From Cylindrodendrum hubeiense (Eukaryota > Ascomycota > Sordariomycetes > Hypocreales > Nectriaceae): 64,000 nucleotides of DNA. The DNA lies in the NCBI GenBank assembly GCA_014621425.1, contig JAANBB010000002.1, positions 313,001-377,000 on the forward strand. Reading direction: 5' to 3'. Numbering within the stretch: position 1 is the stretch's first letter; the number at the start of each line of letters is the position of its first letter. The notes under the pieces were generated by a model. That model was not told the origin of the DNA and did not search any database. It saw nothing but the letters and a program-made list of their open reading frames with translations. Below, one piece after another: positions 22,338 through 33,463 of this stretch. A program made the translations under genes and the position numbers.

Positions 22338-23407
22338 ATGGCTATCACTATTATGGACTAAGATTTTGCGATGTGTCCTTGCCAATTAATTTAATAATTA
22401 CAACTTGAGCGTATCTTTGAAGATGGCGGATGGTGCGGTGCGCTGCCAAACCTATGGCATTGATCAGAATGGCCAACTGAGAAGAGCCGGTTGGCGGGGC
22501 CGAGTTGTTGGGGAAGCCTGCTGGTATGATGGGGGCTACCGAACTCCGGGGAGAGCAACAGCAGGGTTACGTAGGACTCTGTGATCGTGTAAGCAAGTGA
22601 GATGTCCAAGGTCGTGTATCTGGAGAGGTTTCCACCGTGTCTAGTCTTCTCCACCGTATCGGCCTCCTCCACCGTTCATGCAGCTGAAGTGCATGATGCG
22701 AACTATTTCCAACAGCACGCCATGCAAGTTAGTGGTTGGCTGAGAAGTCCCAGGAGAGGATGATGGGCGGGTTAGTGAGTTCTGCCCACATGGTTGAGCC
22801 TGCTATATAGGTGGTGGCGCCTCTGTCGTAGCCGTTTCGGGACAAAACAATCGCTGCGCGCGCGAGGCTGTTTGATGGCTAGTCACCGCCCGCCTAGGAG
22901 TTCGGCACTCTGCGGGTAGATGCCCAGAATACTACGTAGCGCAGCCCACGGTGAAGTGGGCGGTCTGGTTTTCGCGCCAAGGATGGCGCAATCGCGACTG
23001 GATCTGGTGACAGACGCTCGATTGGTGCGGGCTGCCAGGCCGCTCCCTGGCAATGCCAATCAGGGAAGCGCTGATGAGTTAAACGCAGTAGCTAAAGTCA
23101 GTAGCTAAATCCAGGGACAGGGCCTGGCGATTAAAATTCCCCCTTGGGGTTAGCCGCTCCGGGGCATATTGCATGCGAGCATCTGCCATGGGATGGATTT
23201 GCAGTGGGCGAGCATCGGATGTCATTCCGCGACGGCCTGTGTGTTGTTGCAAACCATTCTCTTCCTTGTCGTCCATGTGGCGAGTGGAATAGCAGCAAAA
23301 CACTATAAGAAGGCTTGGCTGCTGATCGACAATCATGGAGCCTGCAGACCACGCCAGCCCAGTGTTCCATTGCGCCGTGTTGCTCCCGCGGTAACTATCA
23401 CGACACG
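22338..23407. other. Intergenic, promoter region of the OPT transporter
   Basis: No gene seen. The immediate upstream part contains a doubled cagtagctaaa (near 23088-23108) and otherwise unremarkable sequence. Confidence 0.5.
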
Positions 23408-25902
23408 ATGGGTGTCGACTCGAAGCTCGCGCAGGCTCAGCCAGCTGTACTGACCGCGGATGAACCCTTCACTCCAGAAGCTCTGAAGGAGACCGCTACT
23501 GTCAGCGCTCAGCCTGGAGATGCCAATGTCTCAGATGCCGGCTCAGACAAACTCGCCGACCCTGAAGACGCCAGGAACCCCAACGACGCCGACGCCAAGC
23601 TCGTCCAGGGCGCCGTCGTGATCCGCGATGGTAACGACGTTGCCCAGTACGTCGTCAGCCTCCAGGACGACCACGACCCGGCATGCACCTTTCGGTCGCT
23701 CTTCATCGGCTCCGGCCTGACAGCCCTCGCCGCCTGCATCAACCAGATCTACTTCTACAAGCCAGTCGAGGTCTCATTCGCCTCCGTGTTCCTGTGCTTG
23801 ATGGCCTACGTCATCGGTGTTGCGTGGTCCAGGCTACTTCCCCGTCGCGAGCATGTTCTTAAGCATCTGCCCTCCCAGGCGGCATGGCTCGGTCCCGTCG
23901 TGCACTTCATCAACCCAGGGCATTTTGGCCTCAAGGAGCATGCGGTCGCATCCATCCTCTCGACGTCGAGCGCTAACGGAGCGGCCATTGTCCAGGTCTT
24001 TGGAGTCGAGAGGCTGTTCTACGGCCGGACTACCGAGGCCGCCACGGCTATTCTGACCATTCTTTCTGCATCGGTGTTCGGTTACGGCCTGGTCGGACTG
24101 CTCCGATCAGTTATTGTCCATCGTACGTACCTTTCCAAACATATATCTGGGGTTATCTTGAAAGCAGGCACTAACCATGTTTACAGCAAGCGAGATGGTT
24201 TGGTGGCAATGCTTGCCCATGATCTCCATCTATCAGACGCTACACCGAGACCCAAAGGGTTCTAACCGCGACCGGCTCCGCATGTTCGGCTTTACGTCCA
24301 TTGGAATGTTCATCTGGGAACCAATTGCTTCGTACATCTGGCCCTGGCTCAATGGCATCTCGGTCCCGTGCCTCGCATCTATGAACGCCGCCCCGCCCAC
24401 GCGGCAGATCCTCAGAACCGTCTTTGGCGGCATCTCCTCCAATGAAGGGCAAGGATTGTTCAACTTCTCCCTGGACTGGCAATATATCACCTCGAGATAC
24501 ATGTCGCTACCTCTGCTGCAGCAGGCCAATGCCTGGGCCGGTATCCTGATCTCCTACATCATGTGCTTTGCACTGTACTACAGCGGTGCTTGGGGTGCCA
24601 AGAAACTCCCTTTCATGTCTACAGCCTTGTTCGACGGTAGTACTGGTACAGTGTACAACCAGACGGCCATTTTCGGCAAGACGGCTATCCTGGACAAGGA
24701 AGCGCTGGAGCAACAAGGCCTTCCCAGGCTGACCGCTACATACATCTGGGCCAACATGGCTGCCATGGCTGCTATTGGTGGTCTCATAACGCACATCAGT
24801 CTCTTTTACGGTCCCAAGATCAAGAATTCCCTGACCCAGGCGTGGAAAAAAGAGCAGACTGACCCCCACTACAAGGTCATGGAACAGACTTACAAGGACG
24901 TCCCCATCTGGTGGTATGGCACAGTCCTCCTGGTCGGCTTCTTTCTCGGTCTGGGTGCCATTTACGTCGGCGACACGACCCTCGACCCGTGGGCATACGT
25001 GGTGGCAATCCTCCTGGGGTGCATTATCGCGCCCTTCTCACTCTGCCTCTACGGTCTTCTCGGTACCAGTATCTCCACCAACAACCTGTCCAAAATGCTG
25101 TGCGGCGTTCTACAGCCTGGAAAGCCGGTAGCCAACCTCTACTTCTCCATGTTTAGCCACGAGGTCACCGTACTGTCCGTCTTCCTCGCAACCGATCTCA
25201 AAATGGCCCAGTACCTCAAGATCCCCTGGAGGACCATGTTCCTCCTACAGACATACGGAAGCATACTAGGTTCAGCACTAAACTACGTCATTATGGACAG
25301 CATTGTGACGAGCCGGCGCGATATCCTGCTGGACCCCATCGGCAACCAGGTGTGGAGTGGGCAGAAGATCCAATCGCTCAACTCCAACGCCGTGACCTGG
25401 TCAATGGCCAAATACGTCTACGGCTTCGGCGAGGGCGGCTACGGCTGGATCCCGTTGTCTATCCTGTTCGGCGCGGCGATTCCTCTCATCCACTGGCTGG
25501 TCTCGCGCCGGTGGCCCAAGATCCTCGGCTGGGAGGTGCGCAAGCTCGTATCGCCCGTCATCTTCCATAACGCTTCGCTCACCACCGCTGGCACCACGTC
25601 GGTTATCTGGTCACAGATCGCCACGGGTCTCTTCTCTCAGTACTTCATGCGCCTGAAGCACCCCGCCTGGTTCGGAAAGTACAACTACATTGTTGGCGGT
25701 GGGCTGGACGCTGGTGCCAAGGTTATGATGTTCATCTTGACGTTCTCTGTCTTTGGCGGTTCTGGGGATGAAGTGTCGTTCCCAACAGTGAGTTATTTCT
25801 TCCAAATCTGAAAGCTGATCAGCTACTGACATTTATTAGTGGTGGGGAAATCCTGTATCAAGCTTCACACAATACGCCGATTATTGCGGGAATGGTATTT
25901 AA
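23408..25902 (+). CDS. OPT-family oligopeptide transporter
   Basis: Three exons (23408-24122, 24187-25787, 25840-25902; introns 64 and 52 bases) encode about 792 residues. After an acidic cytosolic N-terminus of roughly 95 residues come the many membrane helices of the oligopeptide transporter family. Typical blocks are NQIYFYKPVEVSF, INPGHFGLKEHA (NPG signature), QCLPMISIYQTL, FSLDWQYIT, MFSHEVTVLSVFLATDLK, YLKIPWRTMF (KIPPR-like) and the C-terminal WWGNPV. These proton-coupled plasma-membrane carriers import small peptides, glutathione or metal chelates. The first ATG in frame is 23408; the last small exon supplies the final 20 residues (TQYADYCGNGI). Nothing appears broken. Confidence 0.92.
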
Positions 25903-26263
25903 GTAGCAAGAGCAAATGAGATCGGCTAAGGCTCGTTCATAGAGCTATCAGATGCTCACACGGAACAACCCCCTTTAGTTAACTTGACTGCCTTGAAAGA
26001 TTCATGATAGGACGATAGCTCATTTTTTCATGGATCTTTCATTGTAGATGAAAAGCTGGCAGTGGAGGTTTCCCATGTAGTAAATAATAGGAGGATGATT
26101 TCAATAAACTCAAAGTGTCCATGCAAGACCAAAGAACCAGTAATTTATTCTAATAATATTTCAGTGATAAGACAGCCTGAATTTTCCAGTGGCACACTGG
26201 CAAAGACTCTTAAAGGGGAATCATTAGAGTGAGCCAGCCATTAAGTACTGAATCGCTTCTCCC
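25903..26263. other. Intergenic between convergent genes
   Basis: 3' flanks of the OPT transporter and the adhesin locus. Nothing else seen. Confidence 0.5.
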
Positions 26264-27695
26264 TCATTCACCGTCTGGGACCGGCACTTCGAAAACACTC
26301 GAGTCACATGCCTGGACGAAGTAGCCAGTAGTGTCCACGAGCTTCTGTCCACTTGGCGTTGTAATTTGGAAGTGGCTTCGTCCAACGCCGCCACCATTAG
26401 CCCAGAGCCAAGTGAGAGGGATGGAATATCCCTTGTTCAAGGTAACCGAGTAAGAGCCATCATAATACCCCGCTGCAGTTCTACTCGCCTTATACTTGGC
26501 GTTGCCGTCATTCCACGTGGTGTATGCAGCGTCACCAATCCAGAGGTAACCCCAGTTGTCAATATAGTCGCTAGAAGTCGAGAAGGTGTATGTGCCTGAC
26601 TCTTTTGCGATAAAGAAGCCGTTGAACAGAAGCGCGGCGTACGCTGAGTCGAACGTGGTTCCATCATCAAGAGTAAGCGAATTGCTGCCGGAAGGCCAAG
26701 TAGGGTTATAAAAGTTCAGATTCTGAACGGTACCACTGAAATCTGGGTTTAAATAGTAGAAAAATTATGAAGAGAGGGTGAGGTCTTCGTCATTGGCGTC
26801 GTAAGGATGGTCATATTTGCGATAGGCAATGCCGTTAGACAGAACTGACGTGGCCACAGCGAGTTCAACCTTGGTGGTAGTAGACAGAGTGGTTTCTTTC
26901 TTAGTAAAAGTTTCAGTCGAAGTTTGAGTGCTGGTTACAGTACTAGAAGAGGTCAGAAAGTTTTAACTTGTTTCCTCAGTAGGGTTTCACTTACACGTCT
27001 GCCTTAGGGACAAGTGTGCTGGTAACAGTAACAGTGACTGTCTTTTGGACGAGCGTATTAAACGCCGTGGCTGTAGCGGTAGGAGTTGGAATCGAGAGGC
27101 ACAAGCATGCGGAGGATACTTGACTCTTGACCCAAGTCGCTGGGATAATGGCTGTAGGTGCCTTAAGGCTGTCGCGCTTTTTCTTTGAAGCACCAGAAGT
27201 TGGTGCATAGTAGGCGCTGTTGATGCAGGTAACACTATCGGTGGCTGTATAACTTGTAGAAGTGACAGTTTCGACCTGTCATTGCAATAACGTTAGCGGG
27301 ATATTGTGTGCAGAGTTTATCTTCTCCATACCGAGGTTTCAACGTCTACAGTAGTCTGTGTGACGGTCCATTGGGAAATCTCAGTGTGAACACTAGTCAC
27401 TGGATCCGCAGTCAACGTAGCACTGGCAGTTGTGGTCGAAGGCGAGGGCGTAACGTTGATTGTGGTGGTGCTATACAGTGGTCAGAGTTTGTCTTCAGCA
27501 CAGTCTCATTGGAATGGCTAATCACCTTGTCTGTGTCTGGATGGCCAAGTAGCTCGAACAGTAAGAAGTGGCAGCAGCGTTGCCTTTCAATTCGGAGATG
27601 ATAAATGCATTGATGCTGCAAAAGAGCTTGCTAGGGAGGAGTGAGGCGGACGCTGCCGCGGGTAAGAGGAAAAGGGAGGCGAGCTGGGAACGCAT
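26264..27695 (-). pseudogene. GLEYA-type cell-surface adhesin interrupted by a stop codon
   Basis: Four exons (27695-27526, 27470-27332, 27275-26995, 26942-26264) join in one frame of 422 codons. A signal peptide (MRSQLASLFLLPAAASA) is followed by Thr/Ser-rich stalks full of TVT and TST motifs, a KKKR Kex2-type site, and a C-terminal ligand-binding domain of the GLEYA/PA14-like type: GTYTFSTSSDYIDNWGYLWIG, AGYYDGSYSVTLNKGYSIPL and the terminal NGGGVG. The frame is interrupted once by TAA at 26767-26765, between LTLSS and FFYYLNPDF; CAA to TAA is one simple route. The stop removes the whole binding domain and would leave only a secreted stalk. No good intron removes it. Sequencing error or allelic loss remain possible. 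The family call is by motif resemblance. Confidence 0.72.
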
Positions 27696-28815
27696 TGTTT
27701 CACCGGTCTTGAACAACAATCACTAGCCAAGGGGGATGGAATGAAGAGAACCCAGGGCAATGGGTAGTTGTGAAGCTGGATATTTGTATCCTTCTCTCCA
27801 AGGTGCGAAGCCGCCTGTGCAGTAATCGCGGTAGCCCCAATAGTTCGGACTGGACAAAGCTGTTCAGCCCAGACTCGGTTCTAGACCCCAATATCCACTG
27901 GGAGCTGTTTTTTGGCTGACGCGGCAAAATTCAGCCAGCTTTATTACTGTTCTCCAGAATGTTGCTACTGCGACTAGTCAAATCTATTAGCGCCTAAAAT
28001 GCGACGGAACAGCGCACTATTGATACAAGCACCACTAGTTCAGGCACGACGCAACCTTAAGTGGTAACGGGCGACTGCACTATGTGAACGAATCGTCAGA
28101 GTGGCTCCGTTCCCTCATCACGACGTCAAACGTACCTTGTTTGACCGCCGTGTTGGTCCTCTACTACACTACGCTACGACTGGCAATTCCGGGGTTGAGA
28201 ATAGTATTTCTTTTCTTACTCTCCGTGGTTCCTTTGAAGTCCCCACAAAACCCCAACTTACTCTCCTACTATGACACCAGCAGAGAAACAGTATTGTCGC
28301 AAGACAAAGTATCTCCACATTCATGCCTCCACCCCGGACCAGCTCTATCCCCTCACGGACTGAAGTGCCGAGTCTAGTTGCTCCCTTGGCCGGATATGAA
28401 TGGCTGCCGTGCTTGTGCGCCGTCCGGGATTGTGAATGAGATAATTGCTTTATCCTCGGCTTGAAAACCTCCTTTGGACTAGCGAGTGCTACGCGAGGCT
28501 GGCTGATTCTTTAGTGCTTCTTCTAGTTTGTACGAGTAACTCCTGCGCGGTGTTCTACTTCGGCACTTAGGGACTGCTAATTATTCTTTAGCCAGGGTGG
28601 CTCCACCAATCCGAAGTGATCTAGTACAGGTTAGTCCTACTTCCGGTTTTGCGCCCCGCCTAAGCATAGATCGTGACATGGGCAATCAACCGATGATATG
28701 CAGCGCAATACGGGCAGATGGATGATTAAGGAATGTCACATGAAATATTCCAGTAGGTTCTCGAGGGAGGCGCGAAGGCGATAATATGATTGTACCAATA
28801 GACTTGACCGCAATC
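27696..28815. other. Intergenic with a dispersed repeat
   Basis: Promoter side of the adhesin gene, then spacer. No gene recognised. A repeat shared with 33943-34040 lies at 28493-28605. Confidence 0.5.
28493..28605. repeat. Dispersed repeat, copy A
   Basis: Begins gcgaggctggctgattcttt and shares with copy B the ordered blocks ggctgattcttta, ttctagt, aactcct, tctacYtcggcact and ctcca, at roughly 75-80% by eye with small gaps. No gene or inverted ends recognised; it may be a fragment of a LTR or MITE. Confidence 0.6.
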
Positions 28816-28983
28816 TTACTCATCGACCACGACGGCTGAATCTTTCGTGTATAGGGCTTGGGTATCTCCGTCCTTAATCTCTGGGTTCAGGATCACATTC
28901 TTCGGAAGGCTAAGGTTAATGGCTGATGGACGACCAAAGCCGACCATGTCGCAGTCTCCATCGGCCCGCGTACTGAAGAACAC
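28816..28983 (-). pseudogene. Old Yellow Enzyme (NADH:flavin oxidoreductase) C-terminal relic
   Basis: A 55-codon frame ending in TAA matches the C-terminal end of fungal OYE-family flavoproteins: DGDCDMVGFGRPSAI, SLPKNVILNPEIKD and the tail up to VVVDE. The segment normally preceding it (phosphate-binding GG and Arg of the FMN site) is missing or scrambled, and an in-frame TAG lies directly upstream. More decayed sequence may extend to about 29193. The intact enzyme would have been an NAD(P)H-dependent reductase of activated alkenes. Confidence 0.75.
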
Positions 28984-29248
28984 CTAAGAGGACTCCGACA
29001 GTTTTGAGATTGCCAACAAAGTCAACGTCATCTGAACAACACTCTTGGCTCTTAACCTCTTCCAGACCCTGAGGAAGTCCAGAGAAAGAACCGGAAGTAC
29101 GGGCAAGCTCGTCATTACAAGCTCTGTCGTCCATGAAATGGTGCGTTTCAAAAACTCATGACGTAATTCACAACACTGACAGTTAGAAGGCAAAGCTCAA
29201 AGAACGCCGCGAACCATCGATTTTCTATGCCTTCAACAAAGACCAAAA

Positions 29249-29706
29249 TCGTACCTCACAGATTGATACAACACGCTGAAACTTCTCGAAATATTGATAG
29301 CCTGGTCTCTTGCTACAGTCATGGAAAAGGGTCCTCACATCGTGGAGCCTATGATTCTTAGCGCTTTCAACCCGGGCTTTTGTCATTCAAAACTCAACAA
29401 AGATGTCGGGGTAACTTTCTACCATACGATTGCCAATGTATCAGAACCAGCCCTATCTTGATACTCTAAATCCAGGGAGTCGCCGGATATGTTCTCTCAT
29501 TCGCCAAGACATTGATTGCGAGGACTACAGAGGTTGGTTGGAGGTCGTACCCTCAGCCATGCTGCGGCAGCTGGAGCCGAGGTCATGGGCAGTGCATGAG
29601 CGGATGCAAAGTAAAGGAGCCAAGCGCGTTTAAGAGGAGCAAGGATGAGGCAGAGGCTCAATAACGTGTGCGCAAGGAGCTGTTAAAGATTCTCAAGACA
29701 GGATAG
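29249..29706 (+). pseudogene. Short-chain dehydrogenase relic (retinol dehydrogenase-like)
   Basis: The C-terminal third of a fungal SDR can be followed through frame changes. YNTLKLLEILIAWSLAT stands where the active-site Tyr/Lys helix region ends. FNPGFCHSKLNKDVG is the conserved NPG block after it. LIARTTEVG and CKVKEPSAFKRSKDE are the far C-terminus. A TGA at 29264-29266 stands where relatives usually carry Arg (CGA to TGA), and at least one frameshift lies between 29395 and 29590, with a further stop in the tail. Clearly dead; about 900 bases from the intact SDR but of a different subgroup. Confidence 0.7.
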
Positions 29707-30166
29707 CCGGGGATAACACGGCACATATAATCGAAATTGCGAGATTCCTATGGCGTTTTATAATAGATATTACATGTATTTTTTAACGAAAATCTTGAGT
29801 ATTATATCAACACTCAGCTAACCCCCGCAGAACCTAGTGGCCATAAAAAGCCGGTAGCAACACGTGAGCCGTAGACATAAAACGGGAAAATAAATTTATA
29901 CCTATTTCAAACTAAAGGCGTTACCAAGAGAAGTCTTTATTTGTTATTGATTTAATAAAGAGAAATACGCAGGAGCAACATATGAGAACTATCCAGGAAC
30001 TTCACGCGCATTTGGAGACAATCTGAATAAATGACAAATGTTCTACCGGCGCAAGTTGCGCAGGCATAAGATTCAACGTCGTACGAGATGCAGAGAGTGT
30101 AAGCATCGCCCAATGAGCATCATTCCACCACAACTATCACTCCAAGAAATTGGCAAGTCCTATAGC
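29707..30166. other. Intergenic, AT-rich
   Basis: No gene recognised; notably AT-rich around 29740-29960. Confidence 0.5.
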
Positions 30167-31230
30167 TCAATCACCCAGGGGATAAGCATGCAAGACCTGT
30201 CCGTAGTAGAGCTCCGCATCTTTAGAGGCTAGGAAAACATAAGTGGGTGCAATTTCGCTTGGCTGGCCCACGCGTCCAAGCTGAGACTGCTCCCCAAAGC
30301 CTTCCATCTGCTCTGCTGGCCTGGATGCTGGTTGGAGAGGGGTGTGTACAGGACCAGGCGCGACTGCATTTACCCTAATCCCCTTGGGTATTAGCTGCTT
30401 CGCCAACGACCGAGTGAAAGATGTGATAGCGCCCTTGGTTGCTGCATAGTCGACCATAGCAGCTGTGCCCCGAAAGGCGACTGTGGATGTCGTGTTGATG
30501 ATTCTGACATATCAGCAGGAGCTCGAGAGCAGAAACCCGTCATGGGCAATGAAGTACGTACGAGCCGCCTTTCTCCATATGTTCGAGTGCATACTTTGTC
30601 ACGGCAAACATTTGCAAAATGTTGCTGCGGAAAGTACTCTCGACATCGTCTAGATTGATATCCTTCAGGTCCTCGCACATCAACTGCTTTGAGGCGTTAT
30701 TAACAAGCACATGGATCTTGCCGAATTTGTCGACGTGTTGTTGGACCGCATTGCGGCACGTATCGTTATCCATCAAGTCTCCCGCAATAAGCAAACACTC
30801 TCGGCCTTCATTTTGTACCATCATTTGCGTGTGTTCTGCGTCTTTCTGTTCGTCGGGAAGGTAGACAATACTAAGGTCAGCACCTTCACGAGCAAACAGC
30901 ACAGCCACAGACCGGCCAATACCAGAACTGTACGCGGTTAGGGAATATACCCTAGTTTAGGAAGAAAACTTACTCGCCGCCGGTAATGAGAGCCTTGGTA
31001 CTTGTCAACTTTCCCGCTGCACGGTACTCATGAAACTGGTCCTTGCCCTCCAATTTTGTCGGTTCACTTTGTGGCTTCATGTCTTGCTCCGTCCTGCCAA
31101 ATTATCAGAAATCTGCGACGCTAGCTGAACCGCAGTAAAGGGAAGATTGCTATGACGATTGTGCATACCCTGGAAGGTTTTGGGACTGCTTTTCTTCGAC
31201 GGGCTGGAATTGGCCGTTCTTTCCGGACAT
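30167..31230 (-). CDS. Short-chain dehydrogenase/reductase, YghA-like
   Basis: Four exons (31230-31169, 31093-30974, 30927-30562, 30503-30167; introns 75, 46 and 58 bases) encode 294 residues. The N-terminus with NLPGTEQDMKP precedes the Rossmann fold, as in the bacterial YghA/YhdF group and its fungal relatives. Visible motifs are the cofactor loop TGGDSGIG, the NNAS motif, active-site YAATK and the VAPGPVHTPL loop. The ending is GQVLHAYPLGD, where relatives usually have a glycine-rich VLHPNGG-type end; this is the only oddity. Likely a cytosolic NAD(P)-dependent oxidoreductase of unknown substrate, often stress-induced in fungi. Confidence 0.87.
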
Positions 31231-32203
31231 TGTAGCGAACCTTGGGGATCTGTAGTTATGTGGCCTAAGAAAAGTTCTCAGCACTGTGAATGAACAATTA
31301 CGAGAAACTCGAAGCATAAATGAAATCGATTAGTGAACATCTTCGACTTCAACCAGACTTTTTTATCCAGACAGGCGCACGCTAATATGATTCTATGATT
31401 GGTTAAACAACATCAGCATTGATCGTGCACGTCATACCGGCAACATCACTCCACTGGTCTACGTCATATACGACACATTATTTTGATCAACTTATCACTA
31501 TGACACAATAGTGAAAATACCGTACTGCAAAGGTGCTTCCCAAGCCTATAGTTCAACAGATGCCAACCAATTTCTTGATTTCTGGTGTATACGAACCCAA
31601 TAATTTAATGTTGGATTGTAATTCATCATGTCGTCATCGTAGGGACTCTAAGTGTCATGACTCTGAATTAGCGACTTCGGTGCTTGTCAGCCTATGCAAA
31701 TGAAAATACATAGTTGATTAAGAAAAGTTACATGTAAATTCTTACGAATTTTCGCAGCGGTACTGAGATGAACCTGAATGCGCAATGGATTAAAACAAAC
31801 ACCCACCAATGCGACCAGGTTAAACGGCTCCGTGTCCAGTGTGTTCTGACTAAAGGTTACAGTAGGAGATAGCGATAATCATTTGACAGCACACGTCTTC
31901 AACATTCAATATGCAAAATCCCTTGTCCCAGATATTTCTGTTGGAGAATATCTCAGAGCCTGTGGCCGGCACACCTTGATGATTTTTCAGGCAGGACCCA
32001 TTTTATTCAGCATTTGACGTCGACGATCACCACAAGACAGCCAACAAATGACTGTCGAGTCAACAACGATTAAAATACGTCATTCTCGTAGTCGTCGTCA
32101 TGAAATACGTCATTCATAAGTCGCCAAAAAGATAAATAACAGTGAAGTCACTATATAGCACGAGTTGCAATTATTCACTTCCATCTAACTATCGAATTTG
32201 GCA
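31231..32203. other. Intergenic between divergent genes
   Basis: Shared upstream region of the SDR (minus) and the mannose-6-phosphate isomerase (plus). It contains a repeated tacgtcattc motif near 32075-32115. No gene seen. Confidence 0.5.
32152..32158 (+). promoter_or_regulatory. TATA-like box of the isomerase gene
   Basis: tatatag lies 46 bases before the ATG at 32204. Position is plausible for a short leader, but there is no proof of function. Confidence 0.35.
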
Positions 32204-33463
32204 ATGGCTACTCCAATCGCACCATACTATCAGCTCAAATGCGGTTGCAACCAGTATCCTTGGGGCAAAAAAGGCTCCCAATCTCTAGCAGCTCAATTGT
32301 GCGCAAAAACTCCAGGGTGGGATGGTGATGGCCCTCAGACGGACTTTCAAATAGACGAGGGTAAGCCATACGCCGAGATGTGGATGGGTACCTACCCTAC
32401 TTTGCCGTCCTATGTTGCCAGCACCGGCGAAAACCTTCAGGATATTCTTGATCGAAATTCTAAGGAGCTACTTGGAGATCGTGTTGTCACAAAATTCGGA
32501 CACACGCTGCCATTCCTCCCTAAAATCCTATCTATCGCAAAAGCGCTACCGCTGCAGCTGCATCCCAACAAAAAGCTCGCGAGCCAACTTCACCGGGAGG
32601 ATCCAAGTGCATTCACAGATTCCAACCATAAACCCGAAATTGCACTCGCTTTAACGGAATTCGAAGCATTTTGTGGGTTTAAGCCCCTCGATTCAATTTC
32701 GGCTATACTCAAACTTGCACCGTTCGAGCACTTTTCCGCTGGCATGAATACATATGGCCAAAGGTTCACGGACGAAGGCCTCCGCAAGACTGTCCAGAGC
32801 ATTCTTGAAGCTTCAGATGAGACCATCAAAAGGACGTTCGAAAGCTTGAGAAGCCTCCCCGATTCGGCCTTCACTGGCCGTGACGCTCACATTCCTCAAC
32901 TTGCGTCACGCTTGGCCAGAGACTTCTCGCCAACCGATCCTGGCATCCTAGTTGGCCTCCTAACGATGAACTATGTGGTTCTGGAGCCAGGCGAATGCAT
33001 ATATATCCCGGCTGATGGAATTCACGCATACATCGCTGGAGACATTATTGAGTGTATGGCGCGGTCGAATAATGTCCTCAATACGGGATTTTGCCCCAAA
33101 GCTGAGCGTAATAACGCAAAGCAATTTTGCTCAGTGCTCACTTTTGAGCCGCACGATAAAGAAAAATGCATCCTGAAGCCAGGAAAGACCCAACGGAGCA
33201 AAGAAGGCCGAACAAGGATGTTTGAGACCCCGACGAGAGAGTTCAACTTGTTGGAAACTGCGCTCGGTGCAGGGGAAGACGAGACTTTAGACCCAGGGGG
33301 ACCAGCAATCCTTATTGCCACGAAAGGGAGTGCAATGGTCCAGGTGAATAATGAGGTGTTCAAGCTATCTGAAGGGCATGTATACTTTGTAGCCCACGGC
33401 ATACAGCTATCTCTGAAGGCTGAAGCTTTAGGCCTTCTGATGTATACAGCTTATACTGAGTAG
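32204..33463 (+). CDS. Mannose-6-phosphate isomerase, type I
   Basis: An intronless 419-residue phosphomannose isomerase, which interconverts fructose-6-phosphate and mannose-6-phosphate to feed GDP-mannose and cell-wall or glycan synthesis. The cupin zinc site is intact: Gln118 and His120 in PLQLHPNK, Glu145 in NHKPEIA and His274 in PADGIHAYI. The active-site arginine is in ECMARSNNVLN (Arg287). YPWG near the start and AEMWMGTYP are also family signatures. The first in-frame ATG is 32204. Most ascomycetes have an essential PMI gene, and some have paralogues; the degree of divergence from the housekeeping copy cannot be judged here. Confidence 0.93.
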   Translation: MATPIAPYYQLKCGCNQYPWGKKGSQSLAAQLCAKTPGWDGDGPQTDFQIDEGKPYAEMWMGTYPTLPSYVASTGENLQDILDRNSKELLGDRVVTKFGHTLPFLPKILSIAKALPLQLHPNKKLASQLHREDPSAFTDSNHKPEIALALTEFEAFCGFKPLDSISAILKLAPFEHFSAGMNTYGQRFTDEGLRKTVQSILEASDETIKRTFESLRSLPDSAFTGRDAHIPQLASRLARDFSPTDPGILVGLLTMNYVVLEPGECIYIPADGIHAYIAGDIIECMARSNNVLNTGFCPKAERNNAKQFCSVLTFEPHDKEKCILKPGKTQRSKEGRTRMFETPTREFNLLETALGAGEDETLDPGGPAILIATKGSAMVQVNNEVFKLSEGHVYFVAHGIQLSLKAEALGLLMYTAYTE

